Positions 25,249-37,600 of a DNA stretch of 64,000 nt are shown piece after piece. Origin of the DNA: JAGOBP01 sp046328575 (GTDB taxonomy: Bacteria; Chloroflexota; Anaerolineae; Fen-1058); assembly GCA_046328575.1 (NCBI GenBank), contig JAXLWI010000021.1, forward strand, positions 1 through 64,000. Reading direction: 5' to 3'. The position numbers and the translations under genes are program-made. The notes below the pieces were generated by a model that had not been told where the DNA came from, did no database searches, and was given only the letters and a program-made list of their open reading frames with translations. The stretch's first letter is position 1. Each line of letters opens with the position of its first letter.

Positions 25249-28200
25249 CAGGCCACCTTCATCGGTTCAGGTGCTTCGTGTTGACCATCACCGTCGTTGG
25301 GTGTCAATTCACTGCGTTTCATCCGCCGCGTCGAACGTGTAATCGGCGTGATGGCGGGCGTGACGGATGTTTCGATCTGTGCTGCTTTGCTGAGTTCGAT
25401 CTCGTTCGCTAGTTCTGCCACGGTAGGCTGTTCGAAGAGGGTGCGCAAGGGCAGATCGATCTGGCAGGTCGTGCGCACGCGTGAAATGAACTGCGTGGCC
25501 AGCAGCGAATGGCCGCCGAGATCGAAGAAGTTGTCGGTCGCGCCGACGCGCTTGAGCCCCAGCAACTCCGCGGCGATGGCCGCCAACTTCGCTTCGGTTT
25601 CCGTGCGCGGTGGAACGTAGTCGCGTTCGCGCTCGAGGTGCAGTGTTTCGGGCAACGGCAGCGCTTTGCGATCGACCTTGCCGCTGGGCGAGAGCGGCAG
25701 CGCCGCCAGCGGAATGAACCGCGCTGGGAGCATGTAATCGGGCAGATGCTGCTTGAGGAACGACTTCAAATCGCTCGACTCCACTTGCGCGTCAGCATTC
25801 AGCACCAGATACGCGATCAACCGATTGTCGTGCGCGATGACGGCGCAGTCGCGAATCGCTGGATGCTGGCGCAGGGCGGACTCGATCTCGCCGAGTTCGA
25901 TGCGGAAGCCACGCACCTTGACCTGCTGATCGATGCGGCCGAGAAATTCGAGGTTGCCGTCGGGGCGATACCGCACCAGATCGCCGGTCTTGTACAGACG
26001 ATCGCCCGCCGACCGACCGCCGAACGGGTTACGGACGAACTTCTCGGCAGTCAACTCCGGTCGCTGGAGATAGCCGCGCGCGACGCTGACGCCGCCGACG
26101 TGCAGTTCGCCCGGCACGCCGATCGGCACGGGCTGCTGATTGGCATCCAGCACGTACAGACACGTATTCGCGATCGGGCGGCCGATGGGCGGCGCGGCTT
26201 TATCGTCAAGAGTGCAGTGATACATCGAGGCGCAGACGGTGGTCTCGGTGGGACCATAGGCGTTGAAGAAATCGCGGCCGATGGCCCAGCGCTGGACCAG
26301 ATCACGTGGGCAGGCTTCACCCGCGGCGATGACGACCTTCAGATCAGGCAAATCATCGGCCGGCAGCACACTCAACACCGACGGCGGCAGCGTGACGTGG
26401 GTCACGTGATAGTCCCGCAGCACCTTGACGAGATCCGGCCCGGCTAACAACTCCTGACGTGCCAACACCAGCGTGCCGCCATTGCGCAGGGCCATGAAGG
26501 TTTCCCACACGGACGCATCGAAACTGAAGGGCGAGAACTGCAAGACGCGGCTGCCCTCGCCGAGGCCGAATGCCCCTTGCTGCCATGTCGCGAGGTTGCA
26601 CAAGCCGCGATGTTGCAGCAAGGCCCCTTTCGGCTTACCCGTCGAGCCGGACGTGTAGATCACATAGGCGAGGTGATCGGGCGTGGCGGTTGAGCCAACG
26701 GGCGTACCGGGCAGTTGGGCGATGGTCGGCCAATCGGTGTCGAGGCACACGAATTGCTGATTTTCGATGTCTGAGTTCTGGTTGAACAGCCGTGTTGATA
26801 CAGCCGCTTGGGTGAGGACGAGCGCGACGTGCGAATCAGCCAACATGAAGGCGAGGCGGTCAGGCGGGTAGTACGGGTCGAGCGGGAGGTATGCGCCGCC
26901 CGCCTTGAGGATGCCGAGGATGCCGACGATCATGTCGGGGCTGCGGTCGGTGGCCAGGCCGACGAGGACATCGGGGCCGACGCCGCGGTGTTGGAGGTAG
27001 CGCGCGAGTTGATTGGCGCGGCGCTCGAGGTCGCGATAAGTCAGGGTTTGCTCGTCGAAGATCACGGCGAGCGCGTCGGGGCGGAGGGTGGCTTGGGCCT
27101 CGACGAGGTCGTGAATGCAGCGATCGTGGGGGAAGTCGGCCGCGGTCTGATTCCACTCGACTAGTACCTGCTGCTGGGCGGCCGTCGTTACAATTGGAAG
27201 TGTGTCCACCGATCGATCGGGATCAGCCACAGCATTTTCGATCAGCACTCGAAAATGCTGCAACATGCGCTCGATGGTCGCCGCGTCGAACAGATCGGTG
27301 TTGTATTCTGCATAGCCGCGTAAGCCTTCGGCACTGTCCGACATCGATAGCGTCAGATCGAATGAGGCTGCGCCGCTGTGCGCCGCCAATCCTTCCAGCG
27401 TTATGCCCGGCAACTGCAACTGCGCGTTGGGTGGCGTGTCCAGTACGAACATCACTTGGAACAACGGCGTATGGCTGAGATCGCGCTGCGGTTGCAGCGC
27501 CTCGACCAAGATTTCGAACGGTAGGTCTTGATGCGCATACGCGCCCAACGTTGCTTCGCGCACACGCGCCAGCAAATCGCGGAACGATGGTTTCTCAGCT
27601 AGATCAGCCCGCACAACGAGCGTATTCACGAAGAAACCGATCAGATCTTCGATCTCGGCGCGGGTCCGATTGGCGATCGGTGTCCCAACGTTGAAATCGG
27701 TCTGACCGGTATAGCGGTACAACAACGTCTCGAATGCGGCCAGCAACGTCATAAACACCGTAACGTTCTCAGTGCGGCTCAGCGCAGTGATCGCCGTCGA
27801 TAACTCAGGCGGGAGCGTGAACGGCATCGTTGCACCGTTAGAAGTCTGCAGCGCTGGACGCGGCCGATCGGTCGGCAATTCGAGCATAGGGGCGCTGTAA
27901 GCGAGTTGCTGCTTCCAGTATGCCAACTGTTCTTCCAACACCGCACCCGTTAACCATCGCCGTTGCCAGTGCGCGAAGTCGGCGTATTGAAGCGAAAGAT
28001 CGGGCAGCGGCGAAGGCCGATCGGTTGTGAAGGCAGCATACAACGCCGCCAACTCTTTGATCAACACGCCCATCGACCAACCGTCTGACACGATATGATG
28101 TAGTGTCACCAACGCGAGATGTTCTTCGTCGGCAAGCTGGATCAATCGAGCGCGCAGCAATGGGCCTTGAGCCAGATCGAACGGTTGCTGTGCTTCGTCG

Positions 28201-31200
28201 CGCATCAGGCGTTGCGCTTGGGCCTCGCGTTCGGCATGAGGCAACGGCCGCAGATCAATCCGTGGCAGCGCGATCGTCAATTCAGGCGCGATGTTTTGTA
28301 CCGGCTGATCATTGACGAGGGCGAATGTTGTGCGCAGAGCTTCATGTCGTTGCACGATAGCGTTGAGACTGCGTTCGAGTGCGCTCACATCCAGTCGGCC
28401 ACACAGGCGAAGCGCAGTCGGCAGGTTGTAGAACAGACTGCCCGGCGCGAGTTGCTCGAGGAACCACAAGCGCTGCTGCGCGAACGATAGTGGCAGTGGG
28501 CAATCGCGCGGCGCCGGCTGAATCGGCGGTAGCCCTGTTTCGCTCGTCCGCCGCTGGCGATCGATGCGCTCGGCTAGCTGCGCGGCAGTGGGCGCTTCAA
28601 AGAGATCGCGCAGCGGTAAATTGATCTGGAAGGTTGTGCGTAGGCGAGACACCGCTTGTGTCGCCAGCAGCGAATGGCCGCCCAACTCAAAGAAGTGATC
28701 GTTGCGACTGACGCGCGGCACACGCAGCACTTCAGCAAAGATGGCGCATACCAGTTCTTCGATGGGCGTGCGCGGCGCGACAAATTCGTCGGGACGATCA
28801 AGCCGATCGGGTGCGGGCAGGGCGCGACGATTGATTTTGCCGTTAGGCAGGCGCGGCAGTTGATCGAGCATCACACAGGCCGACGGCAGCATGTAGGCGG
28901 GCAGTCGCGTTTTGAGTTGAGCGCGTACATCGTCGAGTTCGATGGGCCGATCAGTCACGAGATAGGCGATCAAGAATTTGTCGCCAGCCTGATCCTCGTG
29001 GACATTGACGACACATTCGCGCACGCCCGACTGTTGCGTCAGCGCCGCTTCGATCTCGCCGAGTTCAATGCGGAAGCCGCGAATTTTTACTTGCTGATCG
29101 AGTCGCCCTAAAAATTCGAGTTGACCATCGGGGCGACAGCGGACGAGGTCGCCGGTCTTGTACAGGCGACCGCCAGCCGCAGCTGACAGACCTCTGAATG
29201 GATTGAAGATAAATCGTTCCTCGGTGAGATCGGGCCGATTGAGATAGCCGCGCGCAATACCCACGCCGCCGATGTACAGTTCACCCGGCACGCTGATGGG
29301 CACGGGGCGTTGATGTGCATCCAGCACGTACAACTGAGTGTTGAGGATCGGTCGTCCGATGGGAACGGTTGTTGCGTCGGGATCGATGCGATCGATCACA
29401 CCCCAACATGCCCCGATCGTCGTTTCGGTGGGGCCGTAACCGTTGATGAAGCGTCGTCCCTGACACCAGCGCGCCGCGACCGCCACTGGGCATGCCTCGC
29501 CGACGGAGGCCACCGTTTGCAACGCAGGCAGATCGTCGGATGGCAGCACGTTCAACAGCGAGGGCGGCAATGTGGTGGTGGTCACTGCTTGTTCGCGCAA
29601 CAGGCCGTTCAGATCTGGCACGGACAGCAGTGTGTCGCGCTCGGCCATGACCAACGTCGCGCCGTTCAACAACGCGCCAAAGATTTCGCCCGCCGACGCA
29701 TCAAAACTGAACGACGCAAATTGGAGGAAACGGCTGTCCGGCGTGACGGCGAAATCGCGCTGCACCGCCTGAACAAAATTGATTAGCCCACGCTGGTGCA
29801 GCAGTACACCCTTCGGTCTGCCGGTTGAGCCGGACGTGTAGATGACGTACGCAAGACTGTCGGACGTGGCGAGGTCGATCGGATTGGTTTCGCTTTCGAG
29901 AGCGACAGTAGGCCAATCAGTATCTAGGCAGATCAATTGCTGAATGCTGAATGCCGAATTCTGTTCGCGAAGCGTAGCCGACGTGAGCAGAATCTTCGCC
30001 TGCGAATCCTCAAGCATGAAGGCAATGCGATCGGGCGGGTATGCTGGATCGATCGGGACGTAGGCGCCACCCGCTTTGAGCACGCCGAGGGCGCCGACGA
30101 TCATCTCAAGCGACCGATCGACGCAGATGGCGACAAGCGTATCGGGGCCGACGTTCAATTTCTGCAAATAGTGAGCGAGTTGATTCGCGCGCCGATTGAG
30201 TTCGCGATACGTCAACGTTTGATCTTTGAAGACAACGGCGACGGCATTCGGCGCGTGCTCGACCTGCGCCTCGAAGACCTGGGCGATTGTTTGATCGCGT
30301 GGTTGATCGGATGTCGTGTTGTTCCAGTCAATAAGCAACTGCTGTCGTTCCGCGTCAGTAAGCAGCGACACATGTGATAGCGGTTGATGGGGATCAGCCG
30401 CCATGTTGTCGAGTACCATGCGCAAGTGACCCAACATCCGATCGATCGTGGCGGTGTCGAAGCGGCCACAGTCATGAGCGATGTCCAGCGTCAGCGTATC
30501 GCCGAGCGCGGCCACCACGGTCAACGGATAGTTGGTGCGCGCAAACGAGCGCACGTCGCGGATGTCGAGCGAGCCGCCCAGCTGTCGCAGCGAGGCGTCA
30601 ACTGGATAGTTCTCGAAGACGAGGATGCTGTCGAATAACGCGGTATTCGGTGGCACATCGCTCCAGCCCTGAATCTCGACCAGCGGGCTGTATTCGTACT
30701 GGCGCAGTTCCACTTGCTGCGTTTGAAGTACTTTGAGCCAATCGATCACGGTTCGATCGGGAGTGAACGCCACGCGCACCGGCAGCGTGTTGATGAACAC
30801 GCCGATGATATTCTCAGCGTCTGGCAGATCGGGCGGACGGCCTGAGACGGTTGCGCCGAAGACCACATCGTCTTCGCCACTGTACCAGTGCAGCAGCAGC
30901 GCCCACGCGCCCTGCACGATGGTATTCAGCGTCAACTGGTGTTGGCGGGCCAGCACTTGCAGTGCGTGCGTCGTGCCCGTCGAAAGTTGCACACGGCGTG
31001 CCGCATAGCCGTGATCGCCAGTGGCGCCGTCCACCATCAACGGTGTCGGCGCCGTAAAGCCGCGCAACGTCTGGCGCCAGAATGCTTCGGCTTGCGCGCG
31101 ATTCTGCTGTTGCAGCCACGCAATGTAGTCGCGATAGCGCGGTGCGGGCGTAAATTGGGGGACGTGCCCGCTGCGAAACGCCTCGTAACCGAGGAACACT

Positions 31201-31673
31201 TCTTTCAGTAACAATGGCACCGACCAGCCGTCCAGCAGCAGGTGATGGTGACTCCACACCAGATAGTGTTCGCGTGGCCCGGTGCGCATCAACGCCAGGC
31301 GCATAAGTGGCGCTGTCGCCAGATCGAAGCCGCGCTGCCGATCGGTTTGCAGATATTCGTCGAGCCGCGCGGCTCGATCGGCTGGTGTGAGGCCGCGCCA
31401 ATCATGGTGTTCGATCGGCAGTGGCACTTGTCTATACACCACTTGCAGCGGTTGATCGACCTCTTCCCACACACAGGCGGTGCGCAAGATCGTGTGCCGA
31501 TCAACCACGTGCTGCCACGCGCGCTCAAAGGCCGCCGTGTCCAAATCGCCTTGCAAGGCGCAGCGCGTCTGCTCGAAGTACATCCCGGATTCCGGTGCAT
31601 ACAGACTGTGAAAGAACATGCCCTGCTGCATCGGTGACAGCGGATACAGGTCTTCGATGTTGGACGAGTTCAT
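25248..31673 (-). CDS. NRPS5, two modules C-A-T-C-A-T (second predicted Phe)
   Basis: A 2141-residue bimodular synthetase without an epimerase. C1 starts at once (MNSSNIEDLYPLSPMQQG; HHLLLDGWS near 143), the form expected to accept a D-ended chain from NRPS4. It is followed by A1 (FDASAGE near 658), T1 (near 998), C2 (HHIVSDGWS near 1194), A2 (FDASVWE near 1718) and T2 (near 2054). The A1 code reads D-A-G-T-A-V-G-I-G-K, unmatched. The A2 code reads D-A-W-T-I-A-A-V-C-K, the published Phe code. The A2-T2 block is nearly identical to that of NRPS3. The tail after T2 is long, basic and proline-rich (TPITRSTRRMKRSELTP) and probably docks to NRPS6. The ATG overlaps the NRPS4 stop as ATGA. Confidence 0.95.
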   Translation of the reverse strand: MNSSNIEDLYPLSPMQQGMFFHSLYAPESGMYFEQTRCALQGDLDTAAFERAWQHVVDRHTILRTACVWEEVDQPLQVVYRQVPLPIEHHDWRGLTPADRAARLDEYLQTDRQRGFDLATAPLMRLALMRTGPREHYLVWSHHHLLLDGWSVPLLLKEVFLGYEAFRSGHVPQFTPAPRYRDYIAWLQQQNRAQAEAFWRQTLRGFTAPTPLMVDGATGDHGYAARRVQLSTGTTHALQVLARQHQLTLNTIVQGAWALLLHWYSGEDDVVFGATVSGRPPDLPDAENIIGVFINTLPVRVAFTPDRTVIDWLKVLQTQQVELRQYEYSPLVEIQGWSDVPPNTALFDSILVFENYPVDASLRQLGGSLDIRDVRSFARTNYPLTVVAALGDTLTLDIAHDCGRFDTATIDRMLGHLRMVLDNMAADPHQPLSHVSLLTDAERQQLLIDWNNTTSDQPRDQTIAQVFEAQVEHAPNAVAVVFKDQTLTYRELNRRANQLAHYLQKLNVGPDTLVAICVDRSLEMIVGALGVLKAGGAYVPIDPAYPPDRIAFMLEDSQAKILLTSATLREQNSAFSIQQLICLDTDWPTVALESETNPIDLATSDSLAYVIYTSGSTGRPKGVLLHQRGLINFVQAVQRDFAVTPDSRFLQFASFSFDASAGEIFGALLNGATLVMAERDTLLSVPDLNGLLREQAVTTTTLPPSLLNVLPSDDLPALQTVASVGEACPVAVAARWCQGRRFINGYGPTETTIGACWGVIDRIDPDATTVPIGRPILNTQLYVLDAHQRPVPISVPGELYIGGVGIARGYLNRPDLTEERFIFNPFRGLSAAAGGRLYKTGDLVRCRPDGQLEFLGRLDQQVKIRGFRIELGEIEAALTQQSGVRECVVNVHEDQAGDKFLIAYLVTDRPIELDDVRAQLKTRLPAYMLPSACVMLDQLPRLPNGKINRRALPAPDRLDRPDEFVAPRTPIEELVCAIFAEVLRVPRVSRNDHFFELGGHSLLATQAVSRLRTTFQINLPLRDLFEAPTAAQLAERIDRQRRTSETGLPPIQPAPRDCPLPLSFAQQRLWFLEQLAPGSLFYNLPTALRLCGRLDVSALERSLNAIVQRHEALRTTFALVNDQPVQNIAPELTIALPRIDLRPLPHAEREAQAQRLMRDEAQQPFDLAQGPLLRARLIQLADEEHLALVTLHHIVSDGWSMGVLIKELAALYAAFTTDRPSPLPDLSLQYADFAHWQRRWLTGAVLEEQLAYWKQQLAYSAPMLELPTDRPRPALQTSNGATMPFTLPPELSTAITALSRTENVTVFMTLLAAFETLLYRYTGQTDFNVGTPIANRTRAEIEDLIGFFVNTLVVRADLAEKPSFRDLLARVREATLGAYAHQDLPFEILVEALQPQRDLSHTPLFQVMFVLDTPPNAQLQLPGITLEGLAAHSGAASFDLTLSMSDSAEGLRGYAEYNTDLFDAATIERMLQHFRVLIENAVADPDRSVDTLPIVTTAAQQQVLVEWNQTAADFPHDRCIHDLVEAQATLRPDALAVIFDEQTLTYRDLERRANQLARYLQHRGVGPDVLVGLATDRSPDMIVGILGILKAGGAYLPLDPYYPPDRLAFMLADSHVALVLTQAAVSTRLFNQNSDIENQQFVCLDTDWPTIAQLPGTPVGSTATPDHLAYVIYTSGSTGKPKGALLQHRGLCNLATWQQGAFGLGEGSRVLQFSPFSFDASVWETFMALRNGGTLVLARQELLAGPDLVKVLRDYHVTHVTLPPSVLSVLPADDLPDLKVVIAAGEACPRDLVQRWAIGRDFFNAYGPTETTVCASMYHCTLDDKAAPPIGRPIANTCLYVLDANQQPVPIGVPGELHVGGVSVARGYLQRPELTAEKFVRNPFGGRSAGDRLYKTGDLVRYRPDGNLEFLGRIDQQVKVRGFRIELGEIESALRQHPAIRDCAVIAHDNRLIAYLVLNADAQVESSDLKSFLKQHLPDYMLPARFIPLAALPLSPSGKVDRKALPLPETLHLERERDYVPPRTETEAKLAAIAAELLGLKRVGATDNFFDLGGHSLLATQFISRVRTTCQIDLPLRTLFEQPTVAELANEIELSKAAQIETSVTPAITPITRSTRRMKRSELTPNDGDGQHEAPEPMKVA
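25391..27180 (-). repeat. A-T block duplicated in NRPS3 (copy in NRPS5)
   Basis: This stretch covers the second A and T domains of NRPS5 and is nearly identical to 39773-41568. Over 25621-25825 I count 6 differences. Between about 26130 and 26440 the copies diverge strongly (19 differences in the 60 bases 26161-26220). From 26445 to 26585 I see none. The flanking C domain and tail are not alike at this level. Confidence 0.9.
29937..29957. repeat. heptanucleotide array in NRPS5 A1, site 1
   Basis: TTGCTGA ATGCTGA ATGCCGA, three units before CLDTDW (NSAFSIQQL). Confidence 0.65.
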
Positions 31674-34600
31674 GGCAGCGCCTTCGCTTTCGATCGGTCG
31701 AGCCGCGTCAGAAGTTTGTCGAGTTGGCGTTGATCGATTGGTGCCAACTTGAAATCGGAGGGAGTGTAGCCGCCCGCTTCAGGTGATTGACAGTGGGCGA
31801 TCAATGTTCGCAGTGTGGCGATGAAATCGTTGGCGACACGCTCGATCGTTTCGCGACGATGCAAGTTGGTGCTGTAGGTCCAGTCCAGGCTTAAGCACCC
31901 ATTCATCACGCCGCCGTTGATCTCTAGGATGTGATAGCGCTGCGCGCGTGGGCTATGTACGGCCCCGATCGGTTCGGTGGCGGCCTTAAAGGCCGAGTCG
32001 GCGGACACAAGTTGGTCGAACTGGCCGAGATAGTTGAAGGCTACCTGCGGTTGATTCAGGCCGCGCAGTTGATAACTAATCTCGCGGTCGTGGTGAAGAT
32101 AACGCAATAAGCCGTAGCTAAGGCCATGCTGCGGCAGGCGGCGCAACTGCTCTTTGATCGATTTCAGTGCCTCGCCGGGACCAGCGGTGCCTTTCAAATT
32201 CAAGCGCAGCGGCGTCAGTGTGGTGAACCAACCGACCGTACGCGATAGATCGATCTCGTCGAAGAGATCTTCGCGGCCGTGGCCTTCCAGATCGATCAAC
32301 ACTTCAGTCGCACGCGCCCAGCCGCTTAACGCCAACGCCAGCGCTGTCACCAGCGCATCGTTGATCTCGGTGTGATAGGCGGCGGGCACATCGTGCAGCA
32401 GCGCTTGTGTCTCTGCCGACGTCAACGTGACGACGACGTGGTCAGTGGCTGCTTCGATGTTGTCGCCATCGGCAAAGTCGAGCGGCAGATGGTTGAGCGG
32501 CCCGCTGAGCGCATTCAGCCAGTATGGCAGTTGATCGACGACTTCGGGCGTTTGAGCGTACGCCTCCAGCCGCGCGGCCCAGTATTGAAGCGAGGTGGTC
32601 TTAGGCGGCAATCGAACGGGCTGACGATGGCTGAGCTGCGCGTAAAGGGTCTGAAAATCTTCCAACAGAATTCGCCATGAAACGCCGTCGACGACCAGAT
32701 GATGAATCGCGAACAACAAGCGGCCCGGCTGTTGCGGCCCCAGATCGAAGTAGGCCACGCGCAGCAGCGGCCCTTCGGACAGATTGAGACTGCCCTGAAT
32801 GGCGGTGGCATGCTGTTCGACTGCCTCGCGTTGGGCGGTAAGTGGCAGCCGCCGCAGATCGATCCAGGTCACCGGCACAGCGCCGTCGCCATCGCGAATG
32901 ATGGCTTGCCAGCCCGAGTCGGCGCGGCCAAAGCGCAGCCGCAGCGCATCGTGATGATTCAACCAGTAACGAGTGGTTGTCATTAGTCGCGATTGATCAA
33001 GCGGCGGCGTTTCAAACATCAACGCCTGATTCCAATGATGCGGATCACGCAGGGCCTGTTCGAAGAACCAGTGCTGAATCGGTGTCAGCGGCATCGCGCC
33101 TTCCACCAACCCGGCTTCGGCGTGGATGGTGCGCGCTTTAGTAGACACTGCGGCCAGACCCGCTACCGTCGGGCGCTCAAACAACTGCTTGGGCGTAAAG
33201 TGCAGTCCCGCTTGGTTCGCCCGTGCCACCACCTGAATGCTCAAGATCGAATCGCCACCCAGCTCAAAGAAGTTATCGTGTCGGCCGACTTGACTTACGC
33301 CCAACACCTGTGACCAGATGGCGGCTAGCGTCTTTTCATCAGCGGATTCTGGTGCGGCGTAGGTGGCCGTCGGTTCTGCGCGGATTTGATCGGGCGCGGG
33401 CAGTTTACGGCGATCGACTTTGTGGTTCGGCGTCAACGGCAGCGCTTCCAGCATCACGAAGGCGGTTGGCCGCATGTAATCAGGCAAACGTGTCGCGATG
33501 AAACTGCGCAGCTCGGCCGCGCTGATGGTTTGTGTCGGGGTCGGCACGATGTAGGCCACCAGTCGCCGATCGCCGGGTGTATCTTCGCGCGCGATGACAA
33601 CCGCCTCGCTGACAGCCGGATGTTCACGCAGCCTCGTTTCGATTTCACCCGGTTCGATGCGGAAGCCACGAATCTTCACCTGCTGATCGATACGGCCCAG
33701 ATATTCGATATTGCCGTCCGCTCGCACCCGCGCCAAATCACCGGTCTTATACAGGCGACCACTGACCGCAGCCGCCGGATCGCCGAATGGATCTGGAATA
33801 AAACGCTCGTTCGTTAGATCAGTCTGATTGAGATAGCCGCGAGCGACCGTCAAACCGCCGATGTGTAGTTCGCCCGGTACACCGATCGGTGTGGGCTGCA
33901 AGTGCGGATCGAGCACGTACAACTTGGCGTTAGCAATCGGCCGCCCGATCGGCAATTCGGTGGTTAACGATTCACTGCTTAACGGTTCATACACCGACGC
34001 GATGATCGTGCCTTCGGTAGGGCCATACGTGTTGAGCCAGCGAATGCGGCCGCCGGTCACTTGTTGCCATTCGATGTAGCGTTCGGCTAACGCCTTCTCG
34101 CCGCCGACGATCACCAAGCGCAGTGCGGGCGGCAGCGTTCGTGGTGACAGCGTTAGTTCATGCGTCCATGCGTGCCAATACGCCGTCGGCAGATCGAGCA
34201 CAGTCAGATGTTCCCGCTCGATCAGCGCGTGCAGATCGTCGACAGTAAGCAGGCCGGGTGGCGGCAGCACCAATGTCGCGCCACTGATCCAGGTTGGATA
34301 AATTTCTTCGGCGGCAGTGTCGAAGTTGATCGTCGCGAATTGCAGTACACGATCAGCCGGCGTCAAACCAAACTCGCGTGCCACCGCCTGGTTGTGATTG
34401 ACCAGTGACCGATGAGTGATCATCACGCCCTTCGGTTTGCCAGTGGAGCCAGAAGTGTAGATCACGTATGCCAACTGATCGGGCGACGTTGGGCCGGTGG
34501 GATGATGCACGCTCTCTGACGCGATGTGCTGCCAATCGGTGTCGAGGCATACTAATTTCGGATTTTCGATTTCTGATTTTGAACTGAACAAGTGAGCATG

Positions 34601-37600
34601 GTGCTGCTGAGTAACAACCACAGCGGTGTGTGAATCAGTCAGCATAAAAGCGATCCGATCGGCTGGGTAAGTCGGATCGAGTGGCACATACGCGCCGCCG
34701 GCTTTGAGGATGCCCAGCAATCCGATCAACATCTCAACTGAACGTTCCACACACAGCCCGACCAGTTGATCCGGCCCGACGCCCAGTTTTTGCAGATAGT
34801 GCGCCAGTTGATTCGAGCGACGGTTCAACTCGCGATAGGTCACGGTTTTGTCACCAGCGGCGATGGCAATGGCACGCGGCGTACGTTCGGCCTGGGCTTC
34901 GATCAGTTGGTGCACACACCGATCGTGCGCGTAGTCGGCGTGAGTGGCATTCCACTCGATCAGCAGTTGATGCTGTTCGTGATCGGCGAGCAGCGGCAGG
35001 GTGGCGATCGATCGATCGGGGTCGGCCACGATGCTCGTCAGCAGCAACTCAAAGTGCTCGGCCAATCGCTCGATGGTGTCGGCGTCGAAGAGATCGGTGC
35101 TGTACTCGATCGCGCCGCTCAACCCGTCGGCGGTTTCTTCCAAGACTAGCGTCAGATCAAAGTTCGATACGCCGCTTTCCGGTTGGAGGTGCGTTAGCGT
35201 CAAGCCCGGCAACGTGATGGGCTGCGATGGCACGTTTTGCAGCACGAACATCACTTGGAACAACGGCGTGCGGCTCAGATCACGTTCGGGTTGAACCGCG
35301 TCGACGACTTTCTCGAACGGCACAGCCTGATGCGCGTATGCGCCTAGTGTGGCATCGCGTGTGCGCTTCAGCAGTTCGCGGAAGGGCGGTTCACTGGAAA
35401 GATCGCCCCGCAGAACCAATGTATTCACGAAACAGCCGATGAGGTTCTCGACCTCGGCGCGGGTGCGATTAGCAATCGGCGTGCCGATGTTGATGTCATC
35501 TTGTCCTGTGTAGCGATAGAGCAGCGTCTGATAGGCGGCTAACAACGTCATGAACAAGGTCGCGCCTTCACGCCGACTCAGGTCTTTGAGCGACTGCGTC
35601 AGTTCGTCGGATAACGCAAATTGATAGTGCGCGCCACGCGAGGTCTGCATCGCCGGGCGAGGTCGATCGGTGGGCAGATTTAACGCTGTGGCGCAGCCGC
35701 TGAGTTGTTGCTGCCAATAGTTGAGTTCCTTAGCGATGACTTCGCCTTGCAGCCACTGCCGTTGCCAGTGCGCGAAATCGGCATATTGGATCGGGAGTTC
35801 GGGCAAGGGCGAAGGCTTGCTCTGAACGTATGCAGTGTAAAGCGTTGCCAGTTCGTTGATCAGTATCGTCGTCGACCAACCGTCCGACACGCTGTGATGC
35901 AGCGTCAACAGCGCAATGTGCTGATCGGCGGCGAGTTTCAACAGCGTGGCGCGCACTAACGGCCCATTAGCCAGATCAAAGGGACGCTGTGCTTCGTCGC
36001 GGATCAGCCGTTGCGCCGCCGACTCGCGCTCGGTTTCGCGGATACCCTGTAGATCGATCACGGGCGGCAGCAGGCGTAGATCGGGCACAATCACCAGGTG
36101 CGGCTCGCCGTCGATCGTAAGGAAGGTGCTGCGCAAAACCGAGTGGCGGCGAATCACTTCGTTTAGACTATCCGTCAGCGCGGTAATGTTCAGTGCGCCG
36201 TCCAGCCGCACAACTTCGGGAATGTTGTAGAAGGCTGTGTCCGGTTCTAATTGATCGAGAAACCATAGACGTTGCTGCGCGAACGATAACGATGGAATCT
36301 CGCCGGACGCAAGCGGGACGATCGGTTGGAGGTCAACCCTAGAGACCGATCGCAGCGTGTCGATCTTCTCCGCTAGGGTGGCTATCGTGGGCGCTTCAAA
36401 GATCTGCTTCAACGGCAGATCGATCTGCCACGCTTCGCGCACGCGTGACACGATCTGCGTCGCCAGTAGCGAATGACCACCCAGCGCAAAGAAATTGTCG
36501 GTAATTCCGACGCGCTCGATCTTCAAGATTTGCGACCACAGACCGCAGAGTAATTCTTCAGTCGGGGTGCGTGGTGCCACATGCTCGGCATTGAGCACGG
36601 ACCAGTTTGGGACCGGCAATGCGCGGCGATCAACTTTACCGTTGGCGGTGATCGGTAGCGTGTCCAACACCGTGAAGGCCGACGGCAGCATGTAATCGGG
36701 CAGTCGCACCCGCGCGAACTCACGTAAGGCATCAGGCGTCAGCGTCGATTCGGGCGGCGCGACAACGTAGGCCGCCAGACGCTTATCACCGTCGGCTTCA
36801 CCCGGCCACACCAGCACCACGCTTTTGCGCACGTCGGGATGTTGATTCAGCACGGCTTCGATCTCGCCCAACTCGATGCGATAGCCGCGCACCTTTACTT
36901 GAAAATCAGTACGGCCAATGAATTCGATGTTGCCGTCGGGCAGCCAACGAGCTAGATCGCCAGTCTTGTAAAGACGACCTCCGAACGCCGGCGACAGCTC
37001 GCCGAACGGATTGAGAATGAACTTCTCTGCAGTCAACTCAGGTTGATTGAGGTAGCCGCGGGCGAGGCCATCGCCGCCGATGTAGACTTCGCCGGGCACG
37101 CCGATCGGCACGGGTTGCAACTGAGAGTCGAGCAAATAGATTTGCGTGTTCGCCAGTGGCTTGCCGATCGGGGTGTTGCGATTCGGCGCGTGATCGGCCT
37201 TGACGGGATACAACGTGCAGCAGACGGTCGCTTCGGTGGGGCCGTAGCCGTTGAGGATGCGCAGCTTCGGCAGGCGCGCGCTGATGGCGGCCAACAGCGG
37301 CTCGCGGATCGGTTCGACGCCGACCAACAGGCGACGCAAATCAAGCGGCGACGCATCAGCCTGCACCCACGCGGCAAAATCGGCGATCATGAATGGCGGT
37401 AGATAAGCGCTCTGAATATTGTGTGCCTGCAGCCACTCGAAGCAGCGGACACTCTCGGCGCGCGCGGTTTCCGGCACGATGTGCAGTGTGCCGCCCGTCA
37501 GCAGCGGCGAAAAGATTTCGTACACGGATACATCGAAATTGAGGCTCGTCCACCAACTGCACGCTTCGCCGGTATCGATCGGTTGATAGCGCTCGAAATC

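Noticed and set aside
25509..26447. Plus-strand open frames of about 300 codons opposite the Phe A-T blocks (also 39891-40808)
   Set aside because: They lie fully inside conserved A-T domains on the other strand, and appear twice only because the block is duplicated.
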